Shown piece by piece: positions 1 to 7,244 of a DNA stretch of 11,638 bases. A program made the position numbers and the translations under genes. The notes under the pieces are model-generated. The model was not told where the DNA came from. It saw only the letters and a program-made list of their open reading frames with translations, and did no database searches. The stretch's first letter is position 1. Every line of letters starts with the position of its first letter. The stretch is from Armatimonadota bacterium. GTDB taxonomy: Bacteria > Armatimonadota > UBA10988. The stretch lies in assembly GCA_016183835.1 (NCBI GenBank), contig JACPDV010000401.1, positions 1 to 11,638 on the forward strand, read 5' to 3'.

Positions 1-84
1 GCGCCTTGGCGCACGAGATTGCTTCGTCGTCGGACCTCCTCGCAATGACGGGTTACCTGATGACGCTCAACATGATCTTCCCAC
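1..84. other. Intergenic stretch downstream of the GH operon
   Basis: No gene is supported here. Besides the repeat at 11-51, the first twelve bases form a small perfect inverted repeat (GCGCC-TT-GGCGC). Its 2-nt loop is too tight for a normal hairpin unless it belongs to a larger structure cut by the window edge. The short reading frames crossing this stretch are continuations of GC-rich shadows over the neighbouring hydrolase gene. Confidence 0.5.
11..51. repeat. Short interspersed palindromic-type repeat (GTCATTGCGAG...GAAGCAATCTC type)
   Basis: On the minus strand this stretch reads GTCATTGCGAGGAGG, then a short centre, then CGACGAAGCAATCTCG. The outer ATTGC and GCAAT (18-22 and 42-46) are inverted repeats. 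I recall very similar elements scattered in many copies between genes in unrelated bacterial genomes, but could not check that here. It lies just past the stop of the GH42-like gene, outside any supported coding region. It could fold in the 3' end of the operon transcript, but no T-tract follows, so I do not call it an intrinsic terminator. Only one copy is visible in this window. Confidence 0.55.
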
Positions 85-3000
85 TCACGGCCTGGACCAC
101 CGCCGCAGCTCGATCACCACCCCCTCGCCCGGCCCGAGCGCCAGCGGCAGCACCTTCTCCGCGCCGTCGCGACGCAGCGGCAGGTCGAGGCCGAGCTCCA
201 CGTCCACCGCCCGGCGCACCGGCAGCGTCAGGTACACTTCGTCCTCCGCGGTGCCGGACAGGTTGCCGTTCAGCGCCGTCAGCACCCACCGATTGCCACG
301 CGGGTCCTGCCGGAGCGACAGCTCCAGGCGGTTGTCCGCCGCGCGGAACGGTTGTCTCGGACGCAGGCTGCGCACCAGGTCGAGGAGTGCCGGCGAGGGC
401 GACGGGCGGGCGTTGCTGTCCACCTTGCCGTACACTAGCAGCTCGCCCTTACCCAGCTTCGCGCGGTAGAGGCCGCCGAGCACCGGATCGGGCGCGGCGG
501 CGGCCGTGGCGCCCTTGGCCTCCCACTCGCCCGGCCGCGGCGCGGACCAGGTAACGCCCCTGAACGCCGCCGCCAGCAGCTTGCCCGACGGTCTGCCCCA
601 CGGGTCGTAGAGCCCCGGGGGCGCGATCGCGATCAGCCTGCCGCCCGCCTCAACCCAGCGCTGGAGCTGGTCCTGGAGCGGCTCCGGCAGGCAGGTGGCG
701 CAGGGCAGCACGAGCATGTCGGAACCGGCTAGAGGCTGTTTGCGCGACAGGATCAGGTCTTCCCAGAGGAAGCCGTAGTCGAGCCCGCCGCCCTCGAACG
801 TCTGCGCGGCGAGCACCAGGCGCGAGCGCGGGCCGTGGAGCGGCGCGGCGTTGAGGAAGGAGCTGTCGGACTCGAGGATGTTGAGACGCGGCTCGACCTG
901 CGGCAGGTCCAGCAGCCAGCGCTCGTACTTCCGCAGGCGGGCGATGCTCACGGGGATCGACGCGGCGCTGTAGCGCAGCGTGGTGTGGCCCCAGCGCGGG
1001 TCGGTCCAGTTGGCGCAATCGGCCCAGCCGGGGCCGGTGCCGTACCAGACGTTGAACAGCGTCCGCCCGCCGGCCGCGAAGCGGAAGAACTCGGCCTCCG
1101 TGGCGCGCCGCGCGCCGACCTCGTCGAACAGCTCGCCCGAGCTGCCCAAGCCCCACTCCATGACCCCCGACTCGCCGCCCAGCGCGCGCCGCAGGCTGGT
1201 CATCAGCCGGTCGCTCAGCCGGCTCCGCTCGCCCATCGAGGTGTGGAACTCGAAGTAGTCGAACAGCGGGTAGAGCGCCGGCCAGTCGAAGCTCCAGGTG
1301 TGGTCGGTGGGATAGGGCACGATGTCGACGATGCGGTTGACCAGCGGCACGTCGGGCAGCTCGGCCTTGACGGCGGCGCGGTAGGCGGCCACCCAGTCGC
1401 GGTAACCCTCCTGCCGGAAGCGCTGGAACTCGTAGTTGAGCGGGCTGGGGAGGCCCGCGCCGGTGGCCGGCGGCTCGATGGCGCCGAAGCTCACGTAGTC
1501 CGTGCCCCACGCCCGGTTCAGCGCGCCGACGTCGCCGTAGCCCTTCCGCAGCCGCTCGCGGAACGCCGCCTTGGCGCTCGGGTTGTAGCCGGACTGCGCG
1601 AAGTCGGCGCCGCTGTGGGCTTCCTGGAGGATCTCCCAGGCCATCACGCGCCCCGGCCAATGCTCGGCGAAGTAGCGGGCGCGCTCGTGGGCCATGCGGT
1701 CGAGGGCGGTGCGCACGTCCGGGCTCCAGAAGTTGAGCCGGGCGCGGCCGTCGCTCTCCCACGGCTTCCCGCCCGGCGCCGGGATGCGGCCGGTGGCGTC
1801 GCAGAGGAAGGCGTCGGGGTCCGTCTCGTGCTGCTTCAGCCACCAGTCGGGCGTCAGCACATAGCAGCCGTGGAGTCCCACGCAGTCGGCGATCACGAAG
1901 CGCCCCGCGGGCGTGCCTTTGAGGAACCAGCCGGCGTACTGGTCGAACTTCGGCCCGTCGATGAAGCTGCCCTCCGGGGCCTGGTAGAAGACCGTGCTGT
2001 AGACGGTGGTGGCGCCGTCGAGGCGGAGGAGGCGGTCCTGTTTGGGCCACCAGAGCCAGTTGGTCTGCGGGAAGAAGAACGCCGGCCCGGCGGCGGTGCG
2101 GTAGCGGCCCTGCTCGGCGCCGACCTGCGGCTGACCGGGCTCGGGGAGCGGCTTCAGCCCGAGCCCAGCCGACTCCGCGGCGAGCGCCTGGCGAAGCTGA
2201 TCCAGATGGTCGCGCAGCCGCCCCGCGGCAGGCTGCACGTCGGCCTTCATTCGCTCGGCGTTGAGCCCGTCGACGTACGCGTCCACGTAGAGCCGGTAGA
2301 GCGTGGCCAGCTCCGCCTCGGCGGCGGCGAGCTGCCGCGCGGCTTCGTCCACCACCCGCCCACGCGCTCGAGCGGCCCGCTGGATGCCGCGCAGATCGCT
2401 TTCGCGCGCTGCCAGGTCCACCATCAGCGTGTCGTAGGCCAGCGCGGCCTTCACCACTTCCGGGTGCCGGCCGCCGCGCAGATCGTTCACCTCGCCGTAA
2501 GCGCCCTGCGTGCCAAGCGTCTCGCGCAGGCTGTAGAGGTAGAGGTCGGTGGGGTCGTGACGCGGGTGCTCAGCACTGCCGAGCAGCTCGCGGGCGGGGA
2601 GGCGCATGTCCCGGCCGCGCACCGTCACGCCGTTGAACGGCGCGATGGCGTAGAGGTTGTCCACCCGCAAGGTGCCGCGGTCCTCCAGCGCCAGCCGCAG
2701 TCCGGCAACCCGGCCGTCCGCGGCCGGCCGGGCGAACGGCACGTCCTTGCCGAAGACGAACCAGTGGCCGGTGGCCGGGAACTTGTTGTAGCTCTTCTCC
2801 GGCACATACATGCTCACGATCGCCACGGTGAAGCGCCCGCGGACGGCGTCGAACTGCACTCGCAGGCGGAGCCAGCGGCCGACAGGGAGGCGAAGCGGCG
2901 GCCGCGGGCTGATCCCTGTGTAGGCCACCGGCGGATCGAGCACGCCGAGCCCGTCCGGCCCGAGGGTGGTGAAGCGCCTCATCTCGTCCGTGGCCAGACG

Positions 3001-3933
3001 CACCGCAGGCCGGCCGGCGGTGTCGAGCAGCTCCAGCGCCAGCCCGGCGCCCGGCTCGGCCATCGCCTCCAGCTCGATCAGGCCGGTCGCCTGCTCCGGG
3101 AAGGCGCACCCGATCGCCGGTGCGTCGCCGGCGCCGGTGAGCGCCAGCTCCAGGCAGTGGTCGTCGATCCAGCGCGGGAGCGGCTGAGCATTCTGGTAGT
3201 CGCGCAGCGACACCACCCGCGCAGTGCCGCCGCCCTCCCGAAGCGACCAGCCCGGCGGCAGCGAGGGCTCCTCGAACCCCACCCAGCTCGACACCGACAG
3301 CGGCGGCTCGGTGGCGCGGATGTCGCCCGCCGGCTCGCCCTCCAGCCGGTAGAGCTTCACGTCGTCGACCCAGCCCGTGGTGTAGATGAAGAGACCCGCG
3401 TAGCCGTGGCCAGCCGGCTCGACGCCGGGGATCACGCCGTGGAAGAGCAGCTTGCCGTCGACGAAGAACCGCGCGAAGGCGCCCCACCGCTCGCACACCA
3501 CGCGGTGGTGCGTGCCCGGCCGGATCAGCGGCACCGCGGCCTCCCACTGCCGCGCGGCCTGGTACGACACGCCGGTCTTCTGGTTGTGGAACCCGCCGAA
3601 CTGGAAGAACAGCCCGTCCGGGTGGGTGGCGCCGGGGTCCAGGTTCAGGCAGGCGCTCAGGTCACACGGGTCGTCGCTCCAGGCGGTGTACTCGAGGCGT
3701 AGCGAAGGGCCGGCGTCCTTGCCGATCACGGCGAAGGCGTCCGGCCCGCGGACCTGCAATGCGCCGCCGGCCGGCTTCCACTCGCCCACCTTCACCTGCC
3801 AGACGGGGTCGAGCGCGGGCTGGTCGAAATGGTCCTCGAAGATCAGCCGCGCCGCCGGCTCCGGCTCGCCCGGCGCACCCGGCTGCGCCGACGCCACCAC
3901 GGCCAGGAGCAGAACGGGCAGCAGCCTACTCAT
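85..3933 (-). CDS. Secreted multidomain GH42-like glycoside hydrolase
   Basis: A 1282-aa exported enzyme, probably hydrolysing a beta-galactoside or related glycosidic bond outside the cytoplasm. Residues 1-17 are a signal peptide (hydrophobic LLPVLLLAVV core, likely cut after ASA). Residues about 30-198 and 210-431 are two concanavalin/LamG-like beta-sandwiches; the first contains FVDGKLLFHG and ends in VDDVKLYRL. Residues about 464-590 are charged and helical. A GH42-like TIM barrel runs from about 620 to 1010, with putative acid/base E771 (WEILQEAHSG) and nucleophile E926 (GVMEWGLGSSGE). A trimerisation-like domain (about 1015-1180, ending VEAGGRLIAIAPPG) and a C-terminal beta domain follow. 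GH42 enzymes usually have about 650-700 residues; the extra length is N-terminal. The usual Asn before the acid/base Glu is replaced by Gln770. The ATG lies one base after the upstream gene's stop, with only an imperfect GGGGTGG as ribosome site, suggesting translational coupling. Exact family and substrate are unsure; clan GH-A is fairly secure. Confidence 0.87.
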   Translation of the reverse strand: MSRLLPVLLLAVVASAQPGAPGEPEPAARLIFEDHFDQPALDPVWQVKVGEWKPAGGALQVRGPDAFAVIGKDAGPSLRLEYTAWSDDPCDLSACLNLDPGATHPDGLFFQFGGFHNQKTGVSYQAARQWEAAVPLIRPGTHHRVVCERWGAFARFFVDGKLLFHGVIPGVEPAGHGYAGLFIYTTGWVDDVKLYRLEGEPAGDIRATEPPLSVSSWVGFEEPSLPPGWSLREGGGTARVVSLRDYQNAQPLPRWIDDHCLELALTGAGDAPAIGCAFPEQATGLIELEAMAEPGAGLALELLDTAGRPAVRLATDEMRRFTTLGPDGLGVLDPPVAYTGISPRPPLRLPVGRWLRLRVQFDAVRGRFTVAIVSMYVPEKSYNKFPATGHWFVFGKDVPFARPAADGRVAGLRLALEDRGTLRVDNLYAIAPFNGVTVRGRDMRLPARELLGSAEHPRHDPTDLYLYSLRETLGTQGAYGEVNDLRGGRHPEVVKAALAYDTLMVDLAARESDLRGIQRAARARGRVVDEAARQLAAAEAELATLYRLYVDAYVDGLNAERMKADVQPAAGRLRDHLDQLRQALAAESAGLGLKPLPEPGQPQVGAEQGRYRTAAGPAFFFPQTNWLWWPKQDRLLRLDGATTVYSTVFYQAPEGSFIDGPKFDQYAGWFLKGTPAGRFVIADCVGLHGCYVLTPDWWLKQHETDPDAFLCDATGRIPAPGGKPWESDGRARLNFWSPDVRTALDRMAHERARYFAEHWPGRVMAWEILQEAHSGADFAQSGYNPSAKAAFRERLRKGYGDVGALNRAWGTDYVSFGAIEPPATGAGLPSPLNYEFQRFRQEGYRDWVAAYRAAVKAELPDVPLVNRIVDIVPYPTDHTWSFDWPALYPLFDYFEFHTSMGERSRLSDRLMTSLRRALGGESGVMEWGLGSSGELFDEVGARRATEAEFFRFAAGGRTLFNVWYGTGPGWADCANWTDPRWGHTTLRYSAASIPVSIARLRKYERWLLDLPQVEPRLNILESDSSFLNAAPLHGPRSRLVLAAQTFEGGGLDYGFLWEDLILSRKQPLAGSDMLVLPCATCLPEPLQDQLQRWVEAGGRLIAIAPPGLYDPWGRPSGKLLAAAFRGVTWSAPRPGEWEAKGATAAAAPDPVLGGLYRAKLGKGELLVYGKVDSNARPSPSPALLDLVRSLRPRQPFRAADNRLELSLRQDPRGNRWVLTALNGNLSGTAEDEVYLTLPVRRAVDVELGLDLPLRRDGAEKVLPLALGPGEGVVIELRRWSRP

Positions 3934-3934
3934 C

Positions 3935-6577
3935 TCACCACCCCACCGTCATGCCCGGTTTCGAGCCCACCAGGTAGACCGGCTCGTCGTTCAACGTCAG
4001 CGCGCCCGTCACCGGATTGCCCAGCATGTCCAGCACCCGCCACCGCGCCCGGTCCACCGGCACGGCGACCTTCTTCCCCGGCGCCCAGGCCATCACCACG
4101 GTCTTGCCGCCGCTCTCCAACGCGTAGGCGTAGACTCCCTCCAGCGCTTTGGCCCGCCCGCGGGTGGTCACGTCCGGCCCCACCAGCTCGTTGAACGTCG
4201 CCAGGACCGGTACCAGCGCGCGGGGCAGGCCGTCGTACTCGAAGTAGATCCCCGACGGGTCCACCTCGTTGATGGCGCCCGGCGTGCCGCTGTGCCAGAT
4301 GATCCGCTGCGTGCCGTAGCCGCACAGGATGCCGGTCAGGCGCAAGGTGAAGGCGGCCGCCACGCGCTCGCTGGGGAGGAGCTGGATCCAGCTCGAGTTG
4401 TAGGGCAGGTACTCGGGATCGTCGTCGGCGTAATAGGCGCCCTCGGTGAAGTAGAGCGGGAGCTTGGCGTGGCCGGCCGCCGCCAGGTCGGCGCGCAGCT
4501 CCTCGAACGGCCCCACCATGCCCTCCGGCTGGCCGCGCCCCGGGTAGGCGTGGAAGCTCATCGCGTCCACGGAGCCCGGCCCGCCGGCGGCGATGAACTC
4601 ACGGGTCAAGTGCCCCGGCGGCGCCTGGATCCCGCCGATCACCTTGACCCGCGGGTTGGCCTCGCGCGCGGCCTTGGATGCGACCGCCAGCAGCCGGCAG
4701 TAGTCGGCCGGCTTGTAACCAAACTTCTGGCTCAGTGCGTACTCGGTGTAGATCGGCTCGTTGAAGATCTCGACCGTGTCGATTCGCCCTTTCAGATGGG
4801 CCACGGTGCGCCGCACGTACTCCGCCAGGTCCGCCGGGTCCTTGGGCGCGTGGGCGATGCGCTCCATGTTCTGCTGGTAGTTCTCCTGCCCGGCTGCCGG
4901 CGGCGCCTCGGAGGCCCAGCGCGAGCCGGGGAAGGGGAGCAGCGCCAGGACGTGCAGCTTGTGCGCCAACACCCGATCGACCTGCGCGTCCGGGCCGGCG
5001 AAGTCGAAGCGGCCCTTCTCCGGCTCCACCTGCTGCCACTTGTAGGACCAGTCCCTGAACCAGCCGAGGCCGATCCGGCGGCTCAGCTCGAGCAGGTCGG
5101 CGGTGGGGTAGGCGTGGTTCATGCCGACCAGCGTGTCGGGCCGGGTGTTGAACGGGATCACCGCGAGGCGGAGCGGCAGCGGCGGCGTGACCTCGGCGCC
5201 CTCGGCGGTAACGCTCACGCGGTAGAAGCCGCGTTTCGCCGCCCGGATGGGGAGGGTCACCTCGCTCGCCACACCCGGCGGCAGGTCCACCTTTCGCTCG
5301 CCCCGATTGACCAGGGCGTCGTGGAAGTCCGTGGCGGTCCAGCGGAGCGTGATGCTGCGCGACTGCGGGGTGTGGTTGGCGGCGACGGCGGCCACGCTCA
5401 CCGGCTCGCCCGGCTCAAACAGCCCGCCGTCGCGCGGCACGCGGACGGCCACCTCGACCGCGCCGCGCGGCTCCCAGGTGGAGGCGCTGCCGCCGGCCTC
5501 GAGCATCACGTCGTCCACCCACAGCGTGGCGGAGTCGCGTTTGTCGGCGGCCAGGTCGGGGCCGACGGCCGCGTAGACCTGGTCGGCGGCGGGCTTGAAG
5601 GCGAGCTCGATGCGGGTCCAGTCCGCGACGGCGGCGAAGCGCTTCTCGCTCCGCCCGCCGTTGCTCGAGCGGGCGCGGAGGAGCACGGTCTGCCCCGCGG
5701 GCGCCGCGCGGACCCAGGCGGAGACGGAGCAGGTCTGCCCCGGCTCGACGCCGATCCAGCCACTGTGGGCGGCCAGCGGCAGAACCAGCGGCTGCTGCAT
5801 CAGGTCGAAGTAGTCGAACCAACAGGTGAGCCGGGTCTGGGGCGTGACGGCGATCTTGAGGCAGCGCCGGCCCGCGTGGGCGCCGCCTTCGACCACCTCG
5901 CCGAACAGCCGGTTGAGGTTGCCGCCCCAGCCGGGCAGGTCGGTGACACTGCCCCAGCCGGCGGCGCCGCACTCGAACCCGCCGTTCGGCACGCGGTTGC
6001 GCGCGGCGGTCTCGGGCAGCCGCTCGAGGAACCGCCGTTTGGGCGCCTCGACCTCGTCGAGAGTCATCTCGTCGAACCACACCTTGCCGGTCGAGCCCCA
6101 CCAGAGCTGCAGGCGGTGGCCCTCCCGGGTGGTCTGCGTGGCGCGGAAGGTGGTCTCGCACCAGGTCCAGTCGGCGGTCAGGAAGGCGCTGTCCTGCAGC
6201 CCGATGTTGCTCCACTCGCGCGTGTTGGAGAGGGCCACGTCGAGGCTGCCGCCGGCCACGCCCTCGGCCCGGACGCGGAAGCGCAGGCGGTACCAGTGCC
6301 CCTGCTGGAGCTTGAGCGTGTCGTACTGCGCCAGCATGGCGTGGCTGGCCGGGCTGCTGCGGGCGAAGGCGGTACACTCGAGGAGCGCACAGAACGTGCC
6401 GTCGGGGAGCTTGTCCTGGCGCAGGGCCTGCTTGATCCCGTTGTCACCGGAGGTGGTCCAGCCGTCGGGGACGCCGTCGTGGTCCGCGTCGAGCTCGAAC
6501 GAGCCGTTGAGGAGCCCGGTGGGATCGGCTCCGGGGGCGAGGGCGGGGAGGAGCAGGAGGATGACCAGCCAGCGCAT
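3935..6577 (-). CDS. Secreted clan GH-A glycoside hydrolase (GH39/GH5-like) with CBM4/9-like modules
   Basis: An 880-aa exported glycoside hydrolase, first gene of a two-gene operon. A signal peptide (MRWLVILLLLPALAPGA) has no lipobox Cys, so the product is probably secreted or periplasmic. Two CBM4/9-like beta-sandwiches follow: residues about 20-170 (starts LLNGSFELD) and about 193-370 (starts NRVPNGGFECG). An Ig-like segment spans about 376-475. The TIM barrel runs from about 480 to 795, with acid/base E607 in EIFNEP and probable nucleophile E712 in LYFTEG. A short C-terminal beta domain closes the protein. The NEP and TEG motifs and the early FRDWSYKWQQVEPEKGRFDF strand match clan GH-A retaining enzymes, nearest in feel to GH39. 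The frame stays open 155 codons upstream, but I chose this ATG because it starts a clean signal peptide and has GGAGA five bases upstream; the upstream part is low-complexity Ser/Ala/Pro. Substrate cannot be read from sequence. Confidence 0.88.
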   Translation of the reverse strand: MRWLVILLLLPALAPGADPTGLLNGSFELDADHDGVPDGWTTSGDNGIKQALRQDKLPDGTFCALLECTAFARSSPASHAMLAQYDTLKLQQGHWYRLRFRVRAEGVAGGSLDVALSNTREWSNIGLQDSAFLTADWTWCETTFRATQTTREGHRLQLWWGSTGKVWFDEMTLDEVEAPKRRFLERLPETAARNRVPNGGFECGAAGWGSVTDLPGWGGNLNRLFGEVVEGGAHAGRRCLKIAVTPQTRLTCWFDYFDLMQQPLVLPLAAHSGWIGVEPGQTCSVSAWVRAAPAGQTVLLRARSSNGGRSEKRFAAVADWTRIELAFKPAADQVYAAVGPDLAADKRDSATLWVDDVMLEAGGSASTWEPRGAVEVAVRVPRDGGLFEPGEPVSVAAVAANHTPQSRSITLRWTATDFHDALVNRGERKVDLPPGVASEVTLPIRAAKRGFYRVSVTAEGAEVTPPLPLRLAVIPFNTRPDTLVGMNHAYPTADLLELSRRIGLGWFRDWSYKWQQVEPEKGRFDFAGPDAQVDRVLAHKLHVLALLPFPGSRWASEAPPAAGQENYQQNMERIAHAPKDPADLAEYVRRTVAHLKGRIDTVEIFNEPIYTEYALSQKFGYKPADYCRLLAVASKAAREANPRVKVIGGIQAPPGHLTREFIAAGGPGSVDAMSFHAYPGRGQPEGMVGPFEELRADLAAAGHAKLPLYFTEGAYYADDDPEYLPYNSSWIQLLPSERVAAAFTLRLTGILCGYGTQRIIWHSGTPGAINEVDPSGIYFEYDGLPRALVPVLATFNELVGPDVTTRGRAKALEGVYAYALESGGKTVVMAWAPGKKVAVPVDRARWRVLDMLGNPVTGALTLNDEPVYLVGSKPGMTVGW

Positions 6578-6582
6578 GGAGG

Positions 6583-6587
6583 TCTCC
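6583..6587 (-). promoter_or_regulatory. Ribosome binding site that fixes the start of the 880-aa hydrolase
   Basis: On the minus strand GGAGA sits five bases before the ATG at 6577. This Shine-Dalgarno match, with the signal peptide that begins at that ATG, decides the start in favour of 6577 rather than the distant in-frame ATG at 7042, which lies inside the divergent TPR gene. Confidence 0.65.
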
Positions 6588-6687
6588 GGGGCGGGGGCGC
6601 TGTTCGCGACTCCGAATGGTAACCCTCCCGCACCCGCGGAGGTGATAGAATCGGGTGACGGAGCGGCGTTGCCGGCCGCACCATGGT

Positions 6688-6717
6688 TTGACAGGCCGAT
6701 CGCTCCTGGGCTAAGAT
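6688..6717 (+). promoter_or_regulatory. Sigma70-type promoter for the TPR operon
   Basis: A perfect -35 box TTGACA (6688-6693) is followed after 18 bp by TAAGAT (6712-6717), a 4/6 match to TATAAT that keeps the key T, A and final A-T. Transcription would start near 6724, giving a leader of about 46 nt before the ATG at 6771. This is the only strong promoter match in the divergent intergenic region. It faces the TPR genes and has no CDS overlap. Confidence 0.6.
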
Positions 6718-6721
6718 CGGC
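6695..6721. promoter_or_regulatory. Operator-like inverted repeat over the -10 box
   Basis: GCCGATC (6695-6701) and GATCGGC (6715-6721) are perfect 7-bp inverted arms separated by 13 bp, with centres 20 bp (about two helical turns) apart. The left arm starts just after the -35 box and the right arm overlaps the last bases of the -10. A dimeric repressor bound here would block RNA polymerase. A 7-bp pair with a free spacer can occur by chance in GC-rich DNA, so the site is a candidate only; no regulator gene is present in the window. Confidence 0.35.
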
Positions 6722-6758
6722 GGGCTGTGGGGCAGGCTGAGTCGGCGGGAAGGTCCAC

Positions 6759-6765
6759 GGAAGAG
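6759..6765 (+). promoter_or_regulatory. Ribosome binding site for the 157-aa TPR gene
   Basis: GGAAGAG lies five bases before the ATG at 6771 and is a good Shine-Dalgarno match, supporting that start. Confidence 0.55.
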
Positions 6766-6770
6766 ACCCG

Positions 6771-7244
6771 ATGCGCGGCACCTGGCTGGGCAAGGTCCTC
6801 GGTCGCGGCGAGGACGCGACCGCGGCCGAGCGGCTGATGGAGGCGGCCGAGACGGGCGAGTGGGACACCGTGCTGTCCTCCGCTCGCCGCATGTTGCGCC
6901 GCCAGCCCGAAGAGGTGGAGGTGCTGGCGCTGGCCGGCCGGGCGTTCCTGGAGACCACGCCGCCGGAGGCGCTGGCGGCCGGCGAAGCGGAGGCCGGCGG
7001 GTGGCTCGACACCGCGCTCAGGCTCGCCCCCACACACCGCAATGCGCTCTACTACCGCGGCTTGCTTGCCTGGCTGAGACAGCGCCCCGACGAGGCGGCG
7101 ACCCTCTGGCGCCGGGCCCTGGAGGCGCACCCCGAGGACCGCGAGGTCCGCGACGCGCTCGTAAAAGTCTGGGTCGACGCGGGCCGCGTGCCCGAGTGGG
7201 GAGTCCCGGTCGTTGAGTCCACTCTCCTTGACGGAGAACGATAG
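6771..7244 (+). CDS. Small tetratricopeptide-repeat (TPR) protein
   Basis: A 157-aa helical protein without signal peptide or membrane segment, so probably cytoplasmic. Two or three TPR-like helix pairs are visible: around residues 20-60 (GEWDTVLSSARRMLRRQPEEVEVLALAGRAF in outline), 60-85 (WLDTALRLAPTH), and the clearest at about 85-125 (NALYYRGLLAWLRQRPDEAA, then RRALEAHPED). TPRs are protein-binding scaffolds, so a partner-binding or assembly role is likely but no partner is identified. The gene is first after the TTGACA promoter and its 3' end overlaps the next reading by 32 bases. That overlap, and a GGGG run at 7198-7201 where one base fewer would join the two frames, leave open that this is the N-terminus of the large TPR protein downstream. 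Confidence 0.78.
   Translation: MRGTWLGKVLGRGEDATAAERLMEAAETGEWDTVLSSARRMLRRQPEEVEVLALAGRAFLETTPPEALAAGEAEAGGWLDTALRLAPTHRNALYYRGLLAWLRQRPDEAATLWRRALEAHPEDREVRDALVKVWVDAGRVPEWGVPVVESTLLDGER

Noticed and set aside
1..84. Intrinsic terminator after the hydrolase operon
   Set aside because: The inverted repeat arms are short and no T-run follows on the minus strand.
835..6622. Long plus-strand open readings antisense to the hydrolases (835-3702 and 3452-6622)
   Set aside because: They mirror the strong codon bias of the minus-strand genes; their products are low-complexity Arg/Val/Gly/His-rich with no domain or start signals.
6600..6630. Minus-strand promoter for the hydrolase operon (TACCAT)
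   Set aside because: Only a 4/6 -10 match with no acceptable -35; not supportable from sequence.
6646..6651. TAGAAT as an alternative plus-strand -10 box
   Set aside because: It matches TATAAT 5/6, but the region 17-18 bp upstream (around 6623-6628) is C-rich and unlike TTGACA; the promoter at 6688-6717 is better.
6578..7042. N-terminal extension of the 880-aa hydrolase to an ATG at 7042
   Set aside because: The extra 155 residues are Ser/Ala/Pro low-complexity, overlap the divergent TPR gene, and the internal ATG at 6577 has a ribosome site and starts a signal peptide.
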